Shown here: positions 43,147 through 50,095 of the stretch, piece after piece
How the letters are laid out: each line of letters begins with the position of its first letter
Position numbering within the stretch: the stretch's first letter is position 1
DNA from: Jannaschia sp. Os4
Lineage (GTDB): Bacteria > Pseudomonadota > Alphaproteobacteria > Rhodobacterales > Rhodobacteraceae
NCBI RefSeq assembly: GCF_016820245.1
Contig: NZ_JAFCAR010000003.1
Coordinates: forward strand, 1-64,000
Length of the DNA stretch: 64,000 nucleotides
Reading direction: 5' to 3'
Made by a program: the position numbers and the translations under genes
Notes under the pieces: generated by a model
Database searches by the model: none
Told to the model about the DNA's origin: nothing
The model's input: the letters and a program-made list of their open reading frames with translations, nothing else

Positions 43147-43788
43147 ATGCTCCTCCGCCTCGGCCTCCTCCTCATGATCGCCACGCCATCGTCGGGCGCA
43201 TCGGTCGAGCGGCTCGTCTCGGAGCAGGCGTCCGCTTGGTCCGGCGCCGCGGGCGACGCGGACTGGCAGGTGCTCTACGCCCCCGAGGTGTCCGATCCGG
43301 TGGCGGTGATCGGTTTCTGGCGCGACGATCGATCAGGCCGGTTCGCGGCGGACCTCGCGTTGCCCGACGGGGAGGTGCGGCGGGTCGAGGGGGTCGCCCT
43401 CCGGATGCAGGACGTGCCCGTGCCCCGCCGACATCTGATGCCCGGAGAGATCATCTCCGAGGGCGATCTGGACCTGAAGGCCATGCCGGCGCGGCGCGTG
43501 CCCGCCTTCGCGCTGACGGCGATGGACGCCCTCGTCGGCCAGCAGGTGCACCGTATGCTCGCGGAGGGACGCCCAATCGCGGGACGCTCCGTCCGCGCGC
43601 CTCTCGCCATACGCAAGGGCGATCGCGTCGAGATCCGGTTCGCCGAAGGTGGTCTCGTCGTCGCAGCTCCGGGCAAGGCCCTGTCCGATGCCGCATCGGG
43701 CGGCGCGGTGCGGATCGTCAACCTCGCGTCGAACAGGTCGCTGAACGGCGTCGCGCGCCCGAACGGCATCGTGGAGGTCGTCCGATGA
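43147..43788 (+). CDS. flgA: Flagellar P-ring assembly chaperone FlgA
   Basis: A 213-residue periplasmic chaperone for FlgI. The signal peptide ends near SSGA (residue 18). The SAF-like region shows VPVPRRHLMPGEIISEGDLDL (cut), RRVPAFALTAMDALVGQQVHR (cut) and PLAIRKGDRVEIRFAEGGLVV (cut), ending NLASNRSLNGVARPNGIVEVV (cut). Length is typical. It is coupled to flgH by a four-base overlap. Confidence 0.9.
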   Translation: MLLRLGLLLMIATPSSGASVERLVSEQASAWSGAAGDADWQVLYAPEVSDPVAVIGFWRDDRSGRFAADLALPDGEVRRVEGVALRMQDVPVPRRHLMPGEIISEGDLDLKAMPARRVPAFALTAMDALVGQQVHRMLAEGRPIAGRSVRAPLAIRKGDRVEIRFAEGGLVVAAPGKALSDAASGGAVRIVNLASNRSLNGVARPNGIVEVVR

Positions 43789-44516
43789 GAAGATGCACGA
43801 CCTTCGTCCTCGTTCTTCAGCTATCCGCCTGCGGGGGGCAGGCCGCCAAGGACCGCGCGCCCGAGGTGTCGGATATCCGCGTCGACCCCGTGGCTCTGCC
43901 GGAGGTGGCGAGCGTTTCCGTTCCGATGCCTCCCGAACTGCCGGCCCGGCTTCCCGTCCGCGCGGAGGCCGCGTCCCTCTGGGGCTCCGCCACCCCCGGG
44001 TTCTTCGACGATCGCCGCGCCCGCGAGGTGGGCGACATCCTCACGATCACGATCGAGATCGACGACCAGGCGAGCCTGTCGAACGAATCGGACCGCCAGC
44101 GCAGCGGCGGAGCCTCGATCGGGACGCCCCGCATGCTCGGGCTGGAACGCATCCTCGCGCAGCTCGCCGGTGAAGGCGACGGGCTCGTCGATCTCGACGC
44201 GCAGACCCGCAGCGGCGGCGAAGGGAGTATCGACCGGGCCGAATCCATCGACCTGACGGTGGCGGCCACCGTCGTGCAGGCGCTTCCGAACGGGAACCTC
44301 GTGATCGCCGGACGTCAGGAGGTGATGGTCAACGCGGAACTGCGCGAGCTGCGGATCGCAGGCATCATCCGCCCGGAGGACATCCTGCATGGGAACACCA
44401 TACCCTACGACAGGATCGCCGAGGCCCGGATCACATATGGCGGACATGGTCAGCTCTCGCGTCAGGTCCGGACCGGGTATGGGGAGACGGCGCTCGACGT
44501 CGTCCTTCCCTACTGA
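43785..44516 (+). CDS. flgH: Flagellar L-ring lipoprotein FlgH
   Basis: A 243-residue outer-membrane ring protein. The lipobox LSAC at Cys16 is followed by a Pro-rich linker, then SLWGSATPGFFDDRRAREVGD (cut), ILTITIEIDDQASLSNESDR and the conserved LTVAATVVQALPNGNLVIAG and GIIRPEDILHGNTIPYDRIAE (cut) motifs. All FlgH hallmarks are present. ATG overlaps the flgA stop; the FliL-like gene follows after 10 bases. Confidence 0.95.
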   Translation: MRRCTTFVLVLQLSACGGQAAKDRAPEVSDIRVDPVALPEVASVSVPMPPELPARLPVRAEAASLWGSATPGFFDDRRAREVGDILTITIEIDDQASLSNESDRQRSGGASIGTPRMLGLERILAQLAGEGDGLVDLDAQTRSGGEGSIDRAESIDLTVAATVVQALPNGNLVIAGRQEVMVNAELRELRIAGIIRPEDILHGNTIPYDRIAEARITYGGHGQLSRQVRTGYGETALDVVLPY

Positions 44517-44526
44517 CGCGACCGCC

Positions 44527-44964
44527 ATGGGCTTCAGCCGATCGAGCCGAGACAGGACCCGGCGTCGGATCCTCGGCGGCGCGCTCGCGCTTTCGTCGTC
44601 CGGGTGGTGGACGGCACGGGGCGCGGCGCGGGAACGAACGGCGCCCAATTCGATCGACCTCGGCGCGTTCCTCGTGACGGTCGACACGTCCCGCGCGCGG
44701 GTCCGGCTCGTGATGGGGGTCATCGTGGCGTTCGAGGACGAGGCCGCGGCGTCGCGCGCCCGATCGGCACTGGTGTCCGCGCGGTTGCGCGATGCCGTCG
44801 GATCGGCGCTGCGCGACGTGCGAGGCCGTTCGGGCGGCACAGACTCGGTCGTCGACGCCGACCGGGTCCGGGATCGCCTGCTGCCGAGGATCCAAGCCGT
44901 CGCACCGGACGCGGCGGGGTTGACGGTCGAGGTGCTCGGGGAGACCGCGGTCCTGCGGGACTAG
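44527..44964 (+). CDS. Second FliL-like protein
   Basis: A 145-residue product. An Arg-rich start (SSRDRTRRRILGGALALSSS) leads to a weak membrane or signal segment, then a domain with IDLGAFLVTVDTSRARVRLVM (cut), GVIVAFEDEAAASRARSAL, VSARLRDAVGSALRDVRG and a C-terminal LTVEVLGETAVL, a pattern of strand-helix-strand like the periplasmic part of FliL. A fliL gene after flgH is usual in Alphaproteobacteria, so this may be the counterpart of that gene, with the copy at 26703 a paralogue. Moderate confidence. Confidence 0.6.
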   Translation: MGFSRSSRDRTRRRILGGALALSSSGWWTARGAARERTAPNSIDLGAFLVTVDTSRARVRLVMGVIVAFEDEAAASRARSALVSARLRDAVGSALRDVRGRSGGTDSVVDADRVRDRLLPRIQAVAPDAAGLTVEVLGETAVLRD

Positions 44965-45059
44965 CGACCGTGCGCCGCGGAGACCGTGCGCCGCGTGATC
45001 GGACGTCAGGACGATGCCCCCTTAAACAGCGGATGTCGCCCGTCCGCCATTCACGGACC

Positions 45060-45713
45060 CTAGCCGATCCGCAGCACGTCGCCCGGGCCGACTTCCTCGC
45101 CCGTGTCGAGGACGAGCCGCGTTCCTTGTGGACCGATCACGACACCTTCGACGGTCGCCCGCAAGCGGGTGGAGTACGGCACCGCCGCGCCCGCCGCATC
45201 CGAGGCGACCACCTCGAGGATGAACGGGCCCTCCCCGGCAGGGGCCCCCTGCGCGTCCAGCCCGTCCCACTCGACCTCGGACCATTCGTCGGCCATCGCG
45301 GCGCCGCCGGGCAGCTCGCGGACGACGAGCCCATCGGGGTCGATCAACCGGATCGTGTGCGCGGGCACCGCGGCGTCGAAGCGGATGCCGATCGGGGTTC
45401 CGTCGGGGCGCGGCGCGAACGCCTCGAGCGAAAGATCCACCTCCCGACCGATCAGCCCGACCTCGGCGTAGGAGCCGGCGACCGCCAGCCGGCTGGAGAT
45501 CTCCGAGAGGCGTTCGTTGGTCTGGACCGCCTGCTCGACTTGGCTCAGCTGGGCGAGTTGCGTCACGTAGGTCGAGCTGTCCATCGGCGCGAGGGGATCC
45601 TGGTTGGCCACCTGCGCCGTGAGCAACTGGAGGAACGCCTCGTAGTCGGCGCTCAACTTCGTGCGCGAATCCCCGTGGGGCTCGGCGGTGCCGCGGATGC
45701 CGGCGACGTCCAT
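45060..45713 (-). CDS. flgD: Flagellar hook assembly scaffold FlgD
   Basis: A 217-residue hook cap. The conserved N-terminal part reads LSADYEAFLQLLTAQVANQD (cut) PLAPMDSSTYVTQLAQLSQV (cut) EQAVQTNERL, followed by a Tudor/FnIII-like C-terminal region with GREVDLSLEAF and VEWDGLDAQGAPAGEGPFILE (cut). It follows fliK after 12 bases and is convergent with the FliL-like gene across 95 bases containing a 14-base direct repeat (44966-44979 and 44982-44995). Confidence 0.93.
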   Translation of the reverse strand: MDVAGIRGTAEPHGDSRTKLSADYEAFLQLLTAQVANQDPLAPMDSSTYVTQLAQLSQVEQAVQTNERLSEISSRLAVAGSYAEVGLIGREVDLSLEAFAPRPDGTPIGIRFDAAVPAHTIRLIDPDGLVVRELPGGAAMADEWSEVEWDGLDAQGAPAGEGPFILEVVASDAAGAAVPYSTRLRATVEGVVIGPQGTRLVLDTGEEVGPGDVLRIG

Positions 45714-45725
45714 GGGCCGTCCTCC

Positions 45726-46937
45726 TCAGGTGAAGATGTCCAGGTTCGCGACGAGGGCCGCCGTTCGGGGCGGTCGCGGATCGGACGGAATGGGGTCCGG
45801 CGCACCGGACGGGGGTCGCCCGACCGGTGCCTGCCGTTCCCCCCAGGCGTCTCGGGCGGCGTGATGGCCGCCGAACGACTCGAACGACAGGTCGGACAGG
45901 TCCACGCTCACCCCGCCCTCGCGGAGCGTGGCGAGCAAGGCGTCGCGGTCGCCGCGCATCGCGGAGAGCACCGCCGGATTCTCGACCCGCAGGACGACGG
46001 TCAGGCGACCCGAGGGATCGTGCCGGAGGTCGATCTGGAGATCCCCGAGCTCGCGGGGCGACAACTCTATGCGCGTCCGGCCCTCGGCCAAGCGGACCCG
46101 GCGCAGTCCCTCGGTCACGGACGCGAACGCCGGCCGTGGTGCCTCCGCGGCGGAACGCGGCGCGGTCGGTTCGCTTCCGGGGACGTCGACGCCCTCGGGC
46201 AAGGGTTCGGGCCCCGGATGGTCCACCATGGGACCGGGGACCGCGGTGGACGAATCTCGCAGGGCGTGCGGGCTCGACGTTCGGGGCGGGGACACTGGTC
46301 CGAAGGTCGTGCTTCTGCCGGCGGGCGTCGCGGTCACGTCGGTCCGCTCGACCCCCGGCGACGCGAACCCGAGCGGGTGCGCATCGCTGAAGGCATGCGT
46401 TTCGGATGCTCCCGCGCGGGGGGCATGACCGGGAGGACCGGCATGCGCCGGGTCGACCGCCCCCGTCGGCGGCGGGGACGGGCGCGCGCTGGGCCGCGAG
46501 CCGAGCGGTTCGGCCCGCGCCGACCGTTCAGGGCTGGCGAGAGGATCGCGATGGGCCCCGGAGGGTTCCGGTTCGACCGATCCGTTCGTCGACCCAGAGG
46601 CGGGGTCGGCGTTCGAGGGGACGGTCAGGGGGACGCCTTGGGCAACGTTGGCGATCGAAGCCTCTCCGATCTCGTTCGGTTCCGCGCGTGCCATCGGCGC
46701 ACGCGAGAGGATCGGTCCGACCGCAAGGCCCGGTCCGGATGGCGGGACCGGTGACCCCGCGCCGATCAGCATCGACGCGAAACCGGCATCCGGCAGCGTC
46801 GGCTCGGTCCCTTCGCTCGTCGTGCCCTCGCCCTGGATCGATCCTCGGCCCGGTGGGGCGGCGAGCGCCGTCGTCGCGTGGCCGCCCAATCCCGCGGCGG
46901 GGGAGGGCAGGGCTTGCATCGGAACGGGCAGGTCCAT
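45726..46937 (-). CDS. fliK: Flagellar hook-length control protein FliK
   Basis: A 403-residue molecular ruler. The first 270 residues are disordered, rich in Pro, Ser, Gly and Ala, as usual. The C-terminal domain (about 280-365) has the Flg_hook pattern: TRIELSPRELGDLQIDLRHD, RLTVVLRVENPAVLSAMRGD and ALLATLREGGVSVDLSDLSF. It binds FlhB to trigger the export switch. It heads the fliK-flgD pair and has a CtrA-like box about 47 bases before its start. Confidence 0.9.
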   Translation of the reverse strand: MDLPVPMQALPSPAAGLGGHATTALAAPPGRGSIQGEGTTSEGTEPTLPDAGFASMLIGAGSPVPPSGPGLAVGPILSRAPMARAEPNEIGEASIANVAQGVPLTVPSNADPASGSTNGSVEPEPSGAHRDPLASPERSARAEPLGSRPSARPSPPPTGAVDPAHAGPPGHAPRAGASETHAFSDAHPLGFASPGVERTDVTATPAGRSTTFGPVSPPRTSSPHALRDSSTAVPGPMVDHPGPEPLPEGVDVPGSEPTAPRSAAEAPRPAFASVTEGLRRVRLAEGRTRIELSPRELGDLQIDLRHDPSGRLTVVLRVENPAVLSAMRGDRDALLATLREGGVSVDLSDLSFESFGGHHAARDAWGERQAPVGRPPSGAPDPIPSDPRPPRTAALVANLDIFT

Positions 46938-46983
46938 GCGCGGACTCCTCGGGACGTCGATCCACAGCCGTAGGCACCGCGTC

Positions 46984-46998
46984 CTAAGGCCGGGTTAA
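46984..46998 (-). promoter_or_regulatory. CtrA-like box upstream of fliK
   Basis: On the minus strand it reads TTAA-CCCGGCC-TTAG, one mismatch from TTAA-N7-TTAA, 47 bases before the fliK start. It overlaps the stop codon of motB, so fliK-flgD may have their own CtrA-dependent promoter. Confidence 0.62.
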
Positions 46999-47936
46999 CG
47001 CGGCGCGTCCATGTCCGGCGTCCGGAGCAGAAGCACGATCCGCCGGTTCGGCGCGGCCTCCGGGGCGAGGCCGGGCAGGGGGCGCGTCGCGGCGTGACCG
47101 GCGACGTGGAGGATGCGCTCCGGTCCCACGCCCGCTGCGACGAGCGCCCGGCGGGCCGCGTTCGCCCGGTCCGTCGAGAGCTCCCAGTTGCCGTAGTCCG
47201 TCCCGCTCCGGAACGGGCGCGCGTCCGTGTGGCCGGACACCGCGATCTCCCCCGCCTCCACGGCGAGGGCGCGCGCCACGGCCCCGACCAAGGCGGCCGG
47301 GCGCCCGGTCAGGGCGGCGTCCCCCACCGCGAACATCGAGCGGTCCTCGTCGTCCACGATCTGGACCACGAGGCCTTCGGGCGTCGGCTCGATTCGGAGG
47401 TTGTCGCGCAGCTCCTCCAACCCCTCCTCGGCCGCCACGGTCGCCTCGATCCGCGCCCGCGCGGCCAAGGCCGCGTCGGTGCCCTCGCCCCCCTTGGACA
47501 GGTCCTCGACCGGTTCGAAGGGCCAGCCATAGGGATCCTCCACCTCTGGCACGGCAGGCGGGCTCGCGAGCGCCTCCTCGGCATCGCCCGTACCCTCGGG
47601 CCGCGGCTCCGGCGGCGAGGGCACCTCGTCGGGGGCGGTGGGGGTGGCGTCCAGGTCGTGCTCCCCGTCCGCGCCCGCGAGGATGCCGTCGGGGGACACG
47701 ACCCGCCCCGCGAGCACGCCCTGCCCGCGCCCGCCGCTCTCCGAGACGCTTGGCGTGAAGTAGTCGGCGAGGCCGCGCAACTGCTCCTCCTCGGCGGCCC
47801 CGAGCAGCCAAAGCAGCAGGAAGAACGCCATCATCGCCGTCATGAAGTCGGCATAGGCCACCTTCCACGCCCCCCCATGATGACCCTCGTGGTCGTCGTG
47901 CACGACCTTGCGGATGATGATGGGCTGGGCGGTCAT
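46995..47936 (-). CDS. motB: Flagellar motor stator protein MotB
   Basis: A 313-residue peptidoglycan-anchored stator subunit. The N-terminal membrane helix contains WKVAYADFMTAMMAFFLLLWL (cut) with the proton-binding Asp30. An acidic Pro-rich linker spans about residues 55-140. The C-terminal OmpA-like domain has IAVSGHTDARPF, WELSTDRANAARRALVAAGV (cut) and PNRRIVLLL. The Asp without a polar sodium-type signature suggests proton drive. It is separated from motA by about 720 bases and lies on the opposite strand, unlike the usual motAB operon. Confidence 0.95.
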   Translation of the reverse strand: MTAQPIIIRKVVHDDHEGHHGGAWKVAYADFMTAMMAFFLLLWLLGAAEEEQLRGLADYFTPSVSESGGRGQGVLAGRVVSPDGILAGADGEHDLDATPTAPDEVPSPPEPRPEGTGDAEEALASPPAVPEVEDPYGWPFEPVEDLSKGGEGTDAALAARARIEATVAAEEGLEELRDNLRIEPTPEGLVVQIVDDEDRSMFAVGDAALTGRPAALVGAVARALAVEAGEIAVSGHTDARPFRSGTDYGNWELSTDRANAARRALVAAGVGPERILHVAGHAATRPLPGLAPEAAPNRRIVLLLRTPDMDAPR

Positions 47937-48070
47937 GGCGGCGTGTCCTGCATGGCGGATGCGCCACGGACGGCGCGGTCCGATGCCTCGGGGGGGATTG
48001 TGGCGGGTCCGGGGCGGGGTCCGGTCCCCCTCCCGGGAGCCCGGACGGGTTCGAGGGAAGCGCCCCATCC

Positions 48071-48088
48071 CCGCCCGAATTCGGGCGG
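48071..48088. repeat. 18-bp perfect palindrome
   Basis: CCGCCCGAATTCGGGCGG is a gapless perfect palindrome in the 188-base gap upstream of motB, downstream of the 139-residue protein gene. It could be a dimeric-regulator operator or part of a terminator; nothing else is seen in this gap. Confidence 0.5.
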
Positions 48089-48124
48089 CGCGGCGCAGGA
48101 CGGGCGCCGGCCCCGCGGTCCCCG

Positions 48125-48544
48125 TCAGCCGGTCCGCACGATGCCCGTGAGGCGCGGCGCGCGGCGGGCGGGCGCCGGGGCGGGCGGGCGCGCGACCCGC
48201 GTCGCCTCGCGCCATGCCCGCGCCGCGTCGACGAGGCCGTGCTCCGCCTCGATGGCCGCCAAGAGGGCCTGCTCGTCCGCGAAGGAGAGGTCGCGGGTCC
48301 CGTGCCCGTCGCGGCGCGGCACGACGAGGAAGTCGTCCAGCGGCACGCGGAGATGCCGCGAGATCCACGGGAGGGGATCCGGCTCGTCCGCGTGGAAGAA
48401 CACGAACGCCGCGGAGCCGTCTGCGGAGAGGCCGTAGGCCGCGCCGACGCGCGGCGGCCATCCGGGCTGCAGGTCCGGCAGCACGTCGAGGTCGGGAAGG
48501 TAGATCACGGTGGTCCGGTCGGAGGGGGCGGGGCAGGGCGGCAT
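48125..48544 (-). CDS. Hypothetical protein between motB and motA
   Basis: A 139-residue soluble protein starting MPPCPAPSDRTTVIYLPDLD. It has a mixed sheet/helix centre (AAFVFFHADEPDPLPWISRHL, cut; VPLDDFLVVPRRDGHGTRDLS, cut), one helix with SFADEQALLAAIEAEHGLVDA (cut), and a Pro/Ala/Arg-rich end. No family is recognised. It is on the same strand as motB, 188 bases upstream, and divergent from motA by 112 bases, so it may belong to the motility regulon. Confidence 0.6.
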   Translation of the reverse strand: MPPCPAPSDRTTVIYLPDLDVLPDLQPGWPPRVGAAYGLSADGSAAFVFFHADEPDPLPWISRHLRVPLDDFLVVPRRDGHGTRDLSFADEQALLAAIEAEHGLVDAARAWREATRVARPPAPAPARRAPRLTGIVRTG

Positions 48545-48588
48545 CGCGTCGAATCCTAGCTATCGCCCCTCATTCTGGCCGCCACGTC

Positions 48589-48603
48589 TCAACCGTTCCT
48601 TAA
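48589..48603 (+). promoter_or_regulatory. CtrA-like box upstream of motA
   Basis: TCAA-CCGTTCC-TTAA is one mismatch from the CtrA consensus and lies 53 bases before the motA GTG start. It is placed to control motA and possibly the divergent 139-residue protein gene. Confidence 0.62.
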
Positions 48604-48656
48604 TGCCCACCGGGTCCATGTGCCCCGACGCGCCGCCGCGCGGAATGGAGACGCAC

Positions 48657-49526
48657 GTGACCCTCGCCCTCGGCCTCATCCTCGTGTTCGCGCTCGTCTT
48701 CGGGGGGTTCATGCTGTCGGGCGGCAAGATGGACATCGTCCTCCACGCCCTCCCCTACGAGGGGATGATGATCGGCGGCGGGGCGCTGGGGGCGTTCGTC
48801 ATCGCGAACTCCTTCCCCGTGATCCGCCGGTCGTTCGCGGGGGTGCTCAAGGTGCTCAAGGGCGCGAAGTGGAAGCGGTCCGACTACATGGACCTGCTCA
48901 TGCTCCTGTTCGAGCTGACGCGCCTCTACAAGGCGAAGGGGATCGTGGCGCTCGACGCGCATGTCGAGGCGCCAGGCGAGAGCGAGATCTTCGCGCGCTA
49001 TCCCAAGATACAGAAGGACAAGTTCGCCGTCGGCCTCATCGTCGACAGCTTCCGGATGCTGGCGATGAACTTCGACGACCGCCACCAGACCGAGGACCTG
49101 ATCGACCGGAAGATCCGCCAGCATCACCACGAGGTGCTGGCGCCCGCCAAGGCGATCCAGGTCGTCGCCGACGGGCTTCCGGCGATCGGGATCGTGGCGG
49201 CGGTGCTGGGGGTGATCAAGACGATGGCCTCGGTGGACAAGCCGCCGGAGGTGCTCGGTAAGATGATCGCGGGCGCCCTGGTGGGCACCTTCCTCGGGGT
49301 GTTCCTCGCCTACTGCATGGTCGCGCCGGTCTCCGGGCGCCTGTCCCAGATCGAGGAGGAGGACGGCGCCTTCTACGGCATCATCCGGGACGTGTTCGTC
49401 GCGATGGTCGCGGGCCATCCCCCCGAGGTCTGCATCGAGATCGGGCGCGCCGCCGTGCCGGGGCACATGAAGCCCGCCTTCGACGATATCGAGCAGGCGC
49501 AGACCGCGCTGGCGGCGCCCGCATGA
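48657..49526 (+). CDS. motA: Flagellar motor stator protein MotA
   Basis: A 289-residue four-helix stator protein. It starts VTLALGLILVFALVFGGFMLS (cut), with helix 2 at about residues 30-50, a large cytoplasmic loop with the charged residues that meet FliG (KRSDYMDLLMLLFELTRLYKA, cut), and helices 3 and 4 with LPAIGIVAAVLGVIKTMASVD (cut) and GALVGTFLGVFLAYCMVAPV (cut). GTG at 48657 is preferred because GGAG lies seven bases upstream; the ATG at 48645 would add four residues. Overlaps the FliJ-like gene (ATGA). Confidence 0.95.
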   Translation: MTLALGLILVFALVFGGFMLSGGKMDIVLHALPYEGMMIGGGALGAFVIANSFPVIRRSFAGVLKVLKGAKWKRSDYMDLLMLLFELTRLYKAKGIVALDAHVEAPGESEIFARYPKIQKDKFAVGLIVDSFRMLAMNFDDRHQTEDLIDRKIRQHHHEVLAPAKAIQVVADGLPAIGIVAAVLGVIKTMASVDKPPEVLGKMIAGALVGTFLGVFLAYCMVAPVSGRLSQIEEEDGAFYGIIRDVFVAMVAGHPPEVCIEIGRAAVPGHMKPAFDDIEQAQTALAAPA

Positions 49527-49960
49527 CCGGCGCGCGCCTGCGGCGGAGGGCACGGGGCCTCGCCCTGCTGGCGCGCCGCGCGCGGCTCCGCTCGGCGGGG
49601 ACCGCGCGCGCGTGCCGGGCCGCCGCCGACGCGGCCGGTCGCGCGTCGGCGGCGGCCGAGGCCCTGCGTCGGGCCGCCTCGACGGAGCGCGCGGCCTGCG
49701 CGGGGGACGCCGGCGTCGGCGCGGCCCATCTCGCGGCCTACGTCGCCCAGACGGCGGAGCGGGAGGCGGCGCTCCGGCGCGACGCCGAGACCCATGAGGG
49801 CGAGGCCGCGCGGCTGGGCGTCGCGCTGCGCCACGATCTCGCGGAGGCGCGCGGGCACGGCGCGGCGGCCGATCGTCTTTGGCGGGCCGACGCGCGCGCC
49901 CGGGCCGCCGTCGCGGCGGCGGAGGATCTCGACCGGATGCTTCGCGGGTCCGCCCCCTAG
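49523..49960 (+). CDS. FliJ-like coiled-coil protein
   Basis: A 145-residue, wholly helical protein made mostly of Ala, Arg, Glu and Asp (RRRARGLALLARRARLRSAG, EREAALRRDAETHEGEAARLG cut), with heptad-like spacing along its length and no membrane segment. FliJ, the coiled-coil stalk of the export ATPase, has this size and form, and no other fliJ candidate is visible. Coupling to motA by ATGA supports a flagellar role. Sequence alone cannot prove FliJ because the family is extremely variable. Confidence 0.5.
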   Translation: MTGARLRRRARGLALLARRARLRSAGTARACRAAADAAGRASAAAEALRRAASTERAACAGDAGVGAAHLAAYVAQTAEREAALRRDAETHEGEAARLGVALRHDLAEARGHGAAADRLWRADARARAAVAAAEDLDRMLRGSAP

Positions 49961-50045
49961 GGGCGCGGCGCCCCTGGGGGGCATGCCCGTCGCGACCCGG
50001 TCCCTCCCCCGCGCGGGGCGGGAGGCGAGCGGCGCGACGGGAGGC

Positions 50046-50070
50046 GTGGAGGCCCGGCGCGGGCCTCCAC
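50046..50070 (-). terminator. Hairpin between the FliJ-like and binding-protein genes
   Basis: A perfect 10-bp stem, GTGGAGGCCC / GGGCCTCCAC, with loop GGCGC, 26 bases past the stop of the ABC binding-protein gene. No U tract. A second GC-rich hairpin follows the fliJ-like stop near 49958-49974. This marks the boundary of the flagellar locus. Confidence 0.55.
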
Positions 50071-50095
50071 GGTCAGTCCGCTAGGACCGGTCGGC

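Noticed and set aside
44965-45059. Direct repeat GACCGTGCGCCGCG as an attachment site
   Set aside because: Only two short adjacent copies with no integrase or tRNA nearby; most likely a local duplication.
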